Below are positions 1 to 6,054 of a DNA stretch of 9,222 nucleotides, piece by piece (position 1 is the first letter of the stretch; each line of letters begins with the position of its first letter). This DNA is from Atopobium sp. (GTDB lineage: Bacteria; Actinomycetota; Coriobacteriia; Coriobacteriales; Atopobiaceae), in the NCBI GenBank assembly GCA_015258785.1, contig JABZHP010000046.1, forward strand, positions 1 to 9,222. The letters are read 5' to 3'. The translations under genes and the position numbers were made by a program. The notes under the pieces were generated by a model. That model was not told the origin of the DNA. It did not search any database and saw only the letters and a list, made by a program, of their open reading frames with translations.

Positions 1-18
1 CATAATACGCTGTGGTTT

Positions 19-2664
19 TTACAGCTCATTCATTACGCGAACAAGCTTTACCGCATAGTTCTTATCCGTTGCCCACGTTCCAGCAAGCTTACGAATAATG
101 TTTGCCTTCCTAGAAAGAATCCAAGCACTGTAGCGAGGGTCAACTTTTTGAGCCTCGCTTGGATCAACGGTCAGTGGCTCATAACCTGCGTATGCACGAA
201 GGTGCAAAGCCTGTGCACGAAGTCCCTTAAGAACGGTATCAAATGAGAGTCCGCGAACACCGTTTCCAGTTGCACCAAGACCACCAAAGTTGCACTGCTC
301 AGGAAGGACATCGCCGCCAAAGCGAAGGTTACCTGTCTCAATCATGACCTGCGCATAGAGAAGCTCTGGACGAACTCCCTCGTCAATTGCAGCCTGCCAT
401 AGCTGGTTTACAAAATCGGCTCCTGTTGCAGCGCCCTTCTCGGCATAGACAGCTGGATAAGCAGAACCTACGCGCTTGTCGAAATCTCTCTGAAGATCCT
501 CTTTCGTGACAAGAGGTGCTCCAAGAATGCTGGTGCGATCAGAGAAATTACCACGAGTTGGCTCAATTGGAGAACCGTCATCAGCTGGAGTGTTGTTAGC
601 GTCTCTAGTATCTCCGCCATTACCACCGTTGTTGTTATCTGCAGACTTGATGTTAAGAACGCCATTTGCATCTGCGTAAGCAACACGACCATCAGGAAGA
701 GTGACATTTTGAGAGCGCAACAATCCATTACTCTGGTCGAAGTAATAGTATGAGCCGTTAATTACCTGAAGACCAAAGAGAGCACCGTGCTCTTTTGTAT
801 TTGGATCAAAGTACCATGTCTTGCCATTTGGAGTATTAAACCAACCAGAAACAAGAGCACCATTAGATTGAGCCCAAGCCCAGACATTATTAGGCATCTC
901 TACCCAGTCATTAGCCTTCATGCCGCTATTGGCATCAACGTAGTATGAGCCGCTAGCTGTGATAACAAGTCCAGTCTTCATCAGTGGATATTCAGCATTC
1001 TCATCAAAGTAGAACCACTTGCCGTTAGACATGTACTTCCAGCCAGAGTAAAGAGTACCGTCGTCATTAAGCCAGATCCAATCTCCATTAGCAAGATTGA
1101 CCCAACCGCCGTAAATCAGACCACGATTCTGATCAATGTAGTACTTCTTGTTTCCGTCAGTCATAAGACCAAAGGTAGCGTGATAGCTGTTGTTAGCATC
1201 AAAGTAGAACCACTTGCCATTTGGCATGTACTTCCAACCTGCGTGCAGAGAGCCATCTCCTGTCGCCCAAGACCAAGAATCATCAGCCTGGTGGACCCAG
1301 GAATTCTTTGCCATTCCATTAGTCTCATCAAAGTAATAAGACTTGCCTGAAATGGTCCTCTGGCCAAGAGCGGCAGCGTTATGAGTTGCAGCTGCGTCAA
1401 AGTACCAAACCTTACCATTTGGCGTAGTAAACCAGCCAGAAACAGCAATTCCCCTGGCATCAAAATAATGCCAGCCATCATCGTCTTTAAGCCATCTGCT
1501 TACGTAAGCAGTGCCGTTGTCGTCGGAATACATCCATCCTTCAGCAGCTCTGCGCCAGCCATAAGATTCTTTAATCTTAGCGTCATAGTTTGTCTGGCGG
1601 GTTACTTCTTGACCATCAGAAGATCTTGCTGTGATATACAGGGTGTAACGGCCGCTAGCAGGAAGTGTAAAGGTAGATGAAGTTGCCGTAGTGTTAGATG
1701 CAACCGTTACCTTTGTTCCATCTGGACCAACATAGCTGTAAGTAAATGTTGCGTCAGTAACTACGCCAGTAAGAACTGGCTTTAAAGTGACATCGTTATC
1801 CTTTTGAGCTACTGAAACACTACTCATGCTCCACCAGGTATCAGAACTGTACATTTCCCAAATTGCCCATGCATCTGCCCAGCCAATGTAGTCAACCTTG
1901 GAATTATCGCCAAGGTCTTTAAACTCAGCAGCATGTGCTGGATTAGAGATGAATTGATGCTCAATAATTACGCCAAGAATTCCCTTTTGACGAGCATAAC
2001 GGACAATACCGTAATAATCAGACTCATCGCCATTCTCGTAATAGTCTGTTCCGTATTGGTCGTTGTAGCCACGTTCTGTTGCGCCGTCACCGCGGGTAAC
2101 AATACCAACTTTATTTCTGAGGTAATAGTTAACCTTACCGGCAAAAATTTGACCGGAGAGATAAAGATCATAGTTGTAGCTTACCTTATGAGGAACAAGT
2201 ACCTCTGAACCCGTTGCAGATGCAGGGCCGGCATTGTAGTGAAGCGAGATGATGGCACAAGCGTTTGCGTCAACAGCACGCTGTACGCGCGTCTTGATCG
2301 ATGGATCCTCGTGTTCTCCACGAACAACAACAACCTGTACACCCCATTTTTCCAGATACTTCTTGGCGTACATGGCAGTGGCCCAAGCCAGATCTCCCTC
2401 TTTAAGTCCAAAGTAGGTAGCACCTGGATCTCTGCCTTCAAGGCCGTCACTGTGACCTGGGTCAAGCGCAATAGGTCTGCCAGTTGCACGAGCAAGTGCT
2501 ACGGCATCTTTTAGTGATTCACTCTGGATAATGTTTCCTTGGGCATCCATTGTGGTGTAGGTAGTTGCATATGCGTTTTGAACTGTCGTTACAAACAATG
2601 CTGCGACAACAAAGAACAAAACAGCAAGCAATTTACCGCGAGTATTAAATAAGCTGCGTTTCAT
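19..2664 (-). CDS. Secreted bifunctional autolysin: amidase_3 + binding repeats + glucosaminidase
   Basis: Predicted extracellular peptidoglycan hydrolase of 881 residues. A signal peptide (basic start, hydrophobic core about 11-27) likely ends after AYA at residue 33. Residues 65-272 match zinc N-acetylmuramoyl-L-alanine amidase (Amidase_3): DPGH (H71), KEGD (E89), SLHYNA (H142) and IIEHQF (E235) supply the expected metal ligands and catalytic glutamate. Residues about 280-362 look like a small beta domain, perhaps Ig-like. Residues about 369-675 are aromatic wall-binding repeats. A flexible N/G/D-rich linker (676-708) leads to a GH73-like glucosaminidase (about 735-881) with QVMIETG (E776 the probable catalytic acid), FGGLGATG and the end motif AGTWATDKNYA. 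It should cut both the glycan-peptide amide and the glycan strand, as staphylococcal Atl does, though Atl binds the wall with different repeats. The ATG is supported by GGAGG at 2670-2674, five bases upstream. The domains are clear; the ligand of the repeats is unknown. Confidence 0.93.
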   Translation of the reverse strand: MKRSLFNTRGKLLAVLFFVVAALFVTTVQNAYATTYTTMDAQGNIIQSESLKDAVALARATGRPIALDPGHSDGLEGRDPGATYFGLKEGDLAWATAMYAKKYLEKWGVQVVVVRGEHEDPSIKTRVQRAVDANACAIISLHYNAGPASATGSEVLVPHKVSYNYDLYLSGQIFAGKVNYYLRNKVGIVTRGDGATERGYNDQYGTDYYENGDESDYYGIVRYARQKGILGVIIEHQFISNPAHAAEFKDLGDNSKVDYIGWADAWAIWEMYSSDTWWSMSSVSVAQKDNDVTLKPVLTGVVTDATFTYSYVGPDGTKVTVASNTTATSSTFTLPASGRYTLYITARSSDGQEVTRQTNYDAKIKESYGWRRAAEGWMYSDDNGTAYVSRWLKDDDGWHYFDARGIAVSGWFTTPNGKVWYFDAAATHNAAALGQRTISGKSYYFDETNGMAKNSWVHQADDSWSWATGDGSLHAGWKYMPNGKWFYFDANNSYHATFGLMTDGNKKYYIDQNRGLIYGGWVNLANGDWIWLNDDGTLYSGWKYMSNGKWFYFDENAEYPLMKTGLVITASGSYYVDANSGMKANDWVEMPNNVWAWAQSNGALVSGWFNTPNGKTWYFDPNTKEHGALFGLQVINGSYYYFDQSNGLLRSQNVTLPDGRVAYADANGVLNIKSADNNNGGNGGDTRDANNTPADDGSPIEPTRGNFSDRTSILGAPLVTKEDLQRDFDKRVGSAYPAVYAEKGAATGADFVNQLWQAAIDEGVRPELLYAQVMIETGNLRFGGDVLPEQCNFGGLGATGNGVRGLSFDTVLKGLRAQALHLRAYAGYEPLTVDPSEAQKVDPRYSAWILSRKANIIRKLAGTWATDKNYAVKLVRVMNEL
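640..1560 (-). repeat. Cell-wall-binding repeat array of the autolysin
   Basis: Encodes residues about 369-675 of the amidase/glucosaminidase. Unit starts, taken as the residue before the GW of the core, fall at 409 (SGWFTTPNGK), 475 (AGWKYMPNGK), 540 (SGWKYMSNGK) and 606 (SGWFNTPNGK), giving spacings of 66, 65 and 66. Each unit contains about three CW_binding_1-like motifs of 20-22 residues rich in W, Y, F and G. The same 66-residue grammar recurs in both plus-strand proteins further along. Confidence 0.85.
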
Positions 2665-2777
2665 GCGGTCCTCCGAAAAGTATTGGTTTACTCCTCTTCA
2701 TACTTGCTAAAAGTTTACACTAGACTGGCACGTCAACAATAAAAAACACAAGCTCACCGCAACTTGATTGGAACTCT
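2665..2777. promoter_or_regulatory. Divergent intergenic region with weak promoter candidates
   Basis: These 113 bases lie between the divergent autolysin and HAD genes, so at least one promoter is expected here. On the minus strand, TTGACG (2736-2731) followed after 18 bases by TTTTAG (2712-2707) could drive the autolysin and would leave a leader of roughly 35 bases before its strong GGAGG. On the plus strand, TTTACA (2714-2719) and AATAAA (2738-2743) are 18 bases apart and could drive the HAD gene. The -10 matches are poor in both cases, so these are candidates only. Confidence 0.3.
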
Positions 2778-3440
2778 GTGATTTTCTCGACACTTGAAGA
2801 TATTCTTGCAACCGATTTTGAAGCAGCAATCTTTGATTTTGATGGCACTATTGCTCACACGCATCATATTTGGAAGCTTGTTGACCAGGAGTTTTTTGAG
2901 TCGCGAGGAATCCCTTACACTCCAGAAATTGGCAAGATACTCTCCCCTCTTGGATTTGAAAGGGGAGCCGAATGGGCAATTGCCACCTATGGGCTAAAAG
3001 AAGATCCAGAAAAGATTGTCGCCGAGTGGAAAGAACTCAGTAAAAGCTTCTTTGTAAACTCCGTGCAGCTTAGACCTGGTGTTGTTGATTTTATTGGCAA
3101 GTTACAAGAAAAAGGCATCCCTACTGCATTAGCAACTGTCAACGAGCCGGAGCTTCTTGCTCTTCTTGAGCCTCGTTTACATCTATCCACTCTGTTTGAT
3201 ACTCAGGTATTTGCAGCAGATGTTGGATCTGCAAAAGATGAACCTCATCTGTATCTTGAGGTGCTTAAACGCCTTAATACTCCAGCCGAGAAAACAATTC
3301 TGTTTGAAGACATTCCACTGGCTCTTCAGACAGGAAATTCTGTTGGCCTTATCACCTGTGCTGTTAATTGTGATGATGAGCATCAAGATATCGAGAAACT
3401 CTCTGAACTTGCCGACCTTACCATCAAGCACTGGTATTAA
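2778..3440 (+). CDS. HAD-superfamily hydrolase (probable phosphatase)
   Basis: A 220-residue cytoplasmic protein with the haloacid dehalogenase signature. Motif I is FDFDGTIAH (nucleophile D20, acid D22), motif II is at LATVNE (T120), the motif III lysine is K153 in SAKDEPHLYL, and motif IV is LFEDIPLAL (E177, D178). The helical segment between motifs I and II fits a C1 cap as in beta-phosphoglucomutase or phosphoglycolate phosphatase relatives. The substrate cannot be read from the sequence; sugar phosphates are typical of the subfamily. The start is GTG, with only a weak GGA at 2770-2772; no in-frame ATG lies upstream in the gap to the autolysin gene. It is divergent from the autolysin gene and convergent with the cold-shock gene, so it is probably transcribed alone. 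Confidence 0.85.
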   Translation: MIFSTLEDILATDFEAAIFDFDGTIAHTHHIWKLVDQEFFESRGIPYTPEIGKILSPLGFERGAEWAIATYGLKEDPEKIVAEWKELSKSFFVNSVQLRPGVVDFIGKLQEKGIPTALATVNEPELLALLEPRLHLSTLFDTQVFAADVGSAKDEPHLYLEVLKRLNTPAEKTILFEDIPLALQTGNSVGLITCAVNCDDEHQDIEKLSELADLTIKHWY

Positions 3441-3481
3441 AGCTCTTGGTTACTGTAACTGTAAAAATAACGATGTAACAA

Positions 3482-3507
3482 AAAAGGAGACCCGAAGGTC
3501 TCCTTTT
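3482..3507. terminator. Bidirectional rho-independent terminator between HAD and csp genes
   Basis: A perfect 11-bp stem, AAAAGGAGACC pairing with GGTCTCCTTTT, closes a CGAA tetraloop. Read on the minus strand it is followed by a longer T tract (six A on the plus strand just before the GC part of the stem), so it suits the cold-shock gene best. On the plus strand it has four T and can also end the HAD transcript. It lies between two convergent genes, as expected for a shared terminator. Confidence 0.9.
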
Positions 3508-3527
3508 GATGGTAGTGTTCGCAAGTA

Positions 3528-3731
3528 CTAGATCTTGTGGACGCTAGAAGCCTGGAGCTTACCGTTCTGGCCGGTGGTAATCTCAAACTCGACAGGCTGA
3601 CCCTCATCGAGAGTCTTGAATCCGTCCATCTGAATCTCGGAGAAGTGTACGAACAGATCGTCGCCATCCTCACGAGAGATGAAGCCGTAACCCTTGTCTG
3701 GATTAAACCACTTAACAGTACCCTGAGCCAT
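3528..3731 (-). CDS. Cold-shock protein, CspA family
   Basis: A 67-residue single cold-shock domain that binds single-stranded RNA or DNA and acts as an RNA chaperone. It begins MAQGTVKWFNPDKGYGFI; RNP1 is KGYGFI (13-18) and RNP2 is LFVHF (26-30), and the length is typical of the family. The reading frame extends 11 codons upstream to another ATG, but the start at 3731 is preferred: it gives the canonical family N-terminus and has AAAGG at 3738-3742, six bases upstream. Transcription ends at the hairpin just downstream. The promoter was not clearly found; the AT-rich patch near 3809-3817 is one possibility, which would leave a leader of about 70 bases. Cold-induced csp genes often have structured leaders, but cold induction itself is not shown by the sequence. 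Confidence 0.95.
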   Translation of the reverse strand: MAQGTVKWFNPDKGYGFISREDGDDLFVHFSEIQMDGFKTLDEGQPVEFEITTGQNGKLQASSVHKI

Positions 3732-4076
3732 TTCGTGCCTTTCTTTCTTAGCCCCGCAGGGCAAAACTGCGCCTGTGGAGCGCGATACCGTGACGTTTCG
3801 CCACGTGGAATATAATAACCTTAATCAACAACTTATGTGGCGAGAAACCACTCATGGAGATTTTCACACCATCTACCGGAAGAACCACAGGTAATCAAGC
3901 TGTTTTCCAGCATTTATTTATGGATATATCTGCTATTAAACGTTTTTTATCTCATTAGTTGAGCATTTTTTCATAGAAGATAGAGAATTTGTATAGGATT
4001 AATTTACGGGAACAATAACAGACATATCAAACTATTATTTATATAGAAAGTTATCCCTTCAAAAAAGGATATGCAA
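3732..4076. other. 345-base intergenic region between csp and the repeat protein
   Basis: No solid gene is seen here. It holds the leader of the minus-strand csp gene and the upstream region of the plus-strand repeat protein. Visible elements are the 8-bp palindrome CCACGTGG (3801-3808); a plus-strand TATAAT (3811-3816) with only a poor GTGACG at 3790-3795 as -35; an imperfect inverted repeat TTTCGCCAC (3796-3804) with GTGGCGAGAAA (3837-3847); and a 34-codon plus-strand frame at 3854-3958 with a weak ribosome site. The right part, 3900-4070, is strongly AT-rich. A weak promoter pair TTTACG (4003-4008) and TATCAA (4025-4030) lies close to the gene. Confidence 0.5.
4052..4071 (+). promoter_or_regulatory. 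Ribosome binding site with possible occluding hairpin
   Basis: AAGGA at 4065-4069 is seven bases before the ATG at 4077, and this decides the start over the ATG at 4071, which almost touches it. The same site can pair with TATCC at 4052-4056 (TATCC with GGATA). Adding TT at 4058-4059 and skipping one C gives a stem of up to seven pairs over an A-rich loop. This would partly hide the ribosome site in the mRNA. The stem is short and AU-rich, so a regulatory role is speculative. Confidence 0.35.
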
Positions 4077-4212
4077 ATGAAAAAGAAGACATGTTTGTCC
4101 AGCAGGCCTTCAATGCAAAAGCTTATTGCAGTTGCTTCGTTGAGTGTAGCTCTACTTTGCGGACTCCACGCTGCTCCTGCTCTTGCAGAAACTACTGATA
4201 CGTCCACAGTAA
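4077..4212 (+). repeat. Direct repeat, copy 1: start and signal peptide coding region
   Basis: This 136-base stretch aligns without gaps to 5919-6054. In the inner 97 bases (4116-4212 against 5958-6054) I count about 5 differences. It covers the start codon, the whole signal peptide and the first mature residues ETTDTS. Similarity drops sharply after the shared GTAA at 4209-4212. Confidence 0.85.
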
Positions 4213-5870
4213 GTGCCCCTGAATCAACTTCTAACTCTTATTCAAGTTGGAAAAAAGTTGGTGGAAAGTTTTATTTTTATACTAAAGATGGAACTATTCT
4301 AAAAAGTCAGTGGATCACTAATGGCAGTCATCAATATTATGTAGATGAAACAGGTGCAGCAGTATCTGGTTTCTATACCACGCCTGATGGCAAAACCTGG
4401 TATTTTGAGCCAAGTGAAATTGATATAAATAGTCCATATGCGTTTCCATCACCAGCTGAATACGGCTTATTTTATATTCTCGAAAATAAAAGTACTCCTA
4501 ATTATCACTACACTTACTACTACGTAGATAAAGATAACGGCTTGATTAAAAACAATTGGGTTAAAACAGATAAAGGTTGGAGCTGGGCCGGACCTGATGG
4601 GCGTTTTACTGAAGGATGGTTTACTGATCCTAATGGTAAAATCTGGTATTTAATTGGTAAGACTGATTCGGATGCTCCGGTTATTACTGACGCTGCTCCG
4701 GTCGATGGAAAGCTATACTTCTTTAATCCTTCGACAGGACTTTTACGAAATTCTTGGGTAAATAGAAATCCAGAAAGAATTGGAATTGAGGGAACTTGGT
4801 ATTGGGCTGGTCCAGATGGCGCTGCTATCTCTGGTTGGTTTAAAACTCCAGATGGCAAAACTTGGTATGCCGACCCAGAACATTACAATAGGGTGGTAAT
4901 GGGCGGAATTCATATTGATGATAAATATTATTTCTTTGATTACAGTAATGGCCTCGTTACCCATGGTTGGATCGATGGTGGTGACGGTGAATGGGCTTGG
5001 ATTGAAACAGTAGGCTCTGTTTATTCTGGCTGGAAACACATGCCAAATGGTAAGTGGTTCTATTTTGATGAAGTAGAATTCCCTATGATTAATAAGGATT
5101 TTGTCTACACTACTTACAGCTTCCCTCTGCTTAAGAAAGGTGTCTTCACTATTTCTAGCGGAACTTATTACGTTGACGTAAATAATGGAATGACTTCTAA
5201 CGATTGGGTACAGCTCCCTAATGGCGGTTGGGCTTGGGCACAGTCGAGTGGTGCATTTGCCTCTGGTTGGTACACCACGCCAAATGGCAAAACTTGGTAT
5301 TTTGATCCATCAGATTCGCAGCATCCTGCACTTATTGGAGACGCTGAAATTAACGATCAATCATATTATTTTGATTCAGGTTATGGTCTTCTAAAAAATG
5401 GATGGATTCATAGAGCTGATGGTTCTTGGTCCTGGGCTAACTCTGATGGCTCTTTATATTCAGGTTGGAAGCATATGCCTAATGGCAAGTGGTTCTACTT
5501 TGATACCAAAGATTCCAAGCACCGTATGCTTGTAGGTGTCATCCAAACTTCTAGTGGAACTTATTATATTGATGAGTCTGCTGGTATGACCGCTAACAAC
5601 TGGGTACAGCTCCCAGAAGGCGGTTGGGCATGGGCACAGTCAAGTGGTGCATTTGCTTCTGGTTGGTATACCACACCAAATGGCAAGACTTGGTATTTTG
5701 ACCCAGCAAAACCAAGCCATCCTGCTTATACTGGAGAACACACTATTGATGGTAAAGACTATTACTTTGATGAGGGTTATGGCCTTGCTCGCAATCAGTG
5801 GATTACCCGTTCCGATGGCGTAAGACGCTGGGCTGGACCAGACGGCGTACTTACTGAATACAAGCGCTAA
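4077..5870 (+). CDS. Secreted cell-wall/glucan-binding repeat protein without catalytic domain
   Basis: 597 residues from the preferred ATG (7 bases after AAGGA). The signal peptide has a basic start, a hydrophobic core from about residue 16 and APALA before E38, so cleavage is likely after A37. From about residue 57 to the end the protein is aromatic wall-binding repeats only. Unit starts are near residues 97, 179, 252, 317, 396, 462 and 528. The last three are exactly 66 apart; the earlier ones vary (82, 73, 65, 79) because of extra loops after the WYF core. It stops at RRWAGPDGVLTEYKR, the point where the next gene's similar array continues towards its enzyme domain. No amidase, glucosaminidase, lysozyme, NlpC/P60, LPXTG or transmembrane anchor is seen. 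It probably sits on the cell surface, bound to wall polymer or glucan, perhaps as an adhesin or a targeting competitor. It is probably co-transcribed with the next gene, 48 bases on. Confidence 0.85.
   Translation: MKKKTCLSSRPSMQKLIAVASLSVALLCGLHAAPALAETTDTSTVSAPESTSNSYSSWKKVGGKFYFYTKDGTILKSQWITNGSHQYYVDETGAAVSGFYTTPDGKTWYFEPSEIDINSPYAFPSPAEYGLFYILENKSTPNYHYTYYYVDKDNGLIKNNWVKTDKGWSWAGPDGRFTEGWFTDPNGKIWYLIGKTDSDAPVITDAAPVDGKLYFFNPSTGLLRNSWVNRNPERIGIEGTWYWAGPDGAAISGWFKTPDGKTWYADPEHYNRVVMGGIHIDDKYYFFDYSNGLVTHGWIDGGDGEWAWIETVGSVYSGWKHMPNGKWFYFDEVEFPMINKDFVYTTYSFPLLKKGVFTISSGTYYVDVNNGMTSNDWVQLPNGGWAWAQSSGAFASGWYTTPNGKTWYFDPSDSQHPALIGDAEINDQSYYFDSGYGLLKNGWIHRADGSWSWANSDGSLYSGWKHMPNGKWFYFDTKDSKHRMLVGVIQTSSGTYYIDESAGMTANNWVQLPEGGWAWAQSSGAFASGWYTTPNGKTWYFDPAKPSHPAYTGEHTIDGKDYYFDEGYGLARNQWITRSDGVRRWAGPDGVLTEYKR
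4245..5867 (+). repeat. Cell-wall-binding repeat array, repeat-only protein
   Basis: About seven long units fill the mature protein. WKHMPNGKWFYFD-type units alternate with W(F/Y)TTPNGKTWYFDP-type units in the C-terminal half. At DNA level, 5211-5309 and 5607-5705 are 99-base copies 396 bases apart (132 residues, two units), differing at about 10 positions by eye. The N-terminal units are more diverged and carry length-variable inserts. Confidence 0.85.
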
Positions 5871-5918
5871 ATCAGTTTGAACTGCTCTTTATTACCTGGA
5901 TTTATTGGAGTTAAAACA

Positions 5919-6054
5919 ATGGAAAAGAAGATGCGTTTTTCCTACAGACCTTCTACACAAAAGCTTATTGCGGTTGCTTCGTTGAGTGCAGCTCTACTTT
6001 GCGGACTCCACGCTGCTCCTGCTCTTGCAGAGACTACTGATACATCCGCAGTAA
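5919..6054 (+). repeat. Direct repeat, copy 2: start and signal peptide coding region
   Basis: Second copy of the 4077-4212 repeat, beginning at the ATG of the L,D-transpeptidase gene. Both copies put the predicted signal-peptide cleavage after residue 37 (APALA/ETTD). The match supports the chosen starts of both genes, because the alignment begins at both ATGs. Confidence 0.85.

Noticed and set aside
468..2514. Several long open frames on both strands inside the autolysin gene
   Set aside because: They overlap a gene with clear domains, show low-complexity or unlikely composition and have no recognisable family; they are shadow frames.
3449..3478. GTTACTGTAAC palindrome and repeated TGTAAC after the HAD gene
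   Set aside because: The stem is short with a one-base centre, and the region is AT-rich; it is likely chance beside the real terminator.
3732..3764. Eleven-codon N-terminal extension of the cold-shock protein (start at 3764)
   Set aside because: The family starts at MAQGTVKWF-like sequence, and the ATG at 3731 has its own AAAGG at proper spacing.
4071..4076. Alternative ATG at 4071 for the repeat-only protein
   Set aside because: It lies only one base after the AAGGA ribosome site; the ATG at 4077 has proper spacing and aligns with the start of the paralogue.
4131..4190. Possible lipoprotein signal (Cys in the hydrophobic core of both paralogues)
   Set aside because: The context is ALLCG; the residue before Cys is Leu rather than Gly, Ala or Ser, and a normal APALA cleavage site follows.
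5877..5918. Upstream TTG start at 5877 for the L,D-transpeptidase
   Set aside because: The extra 14 residues do not resemble a signal-peptide start, while ATG 5919 has GGAG eight bases upstream and matches the paralogue from its first codon.
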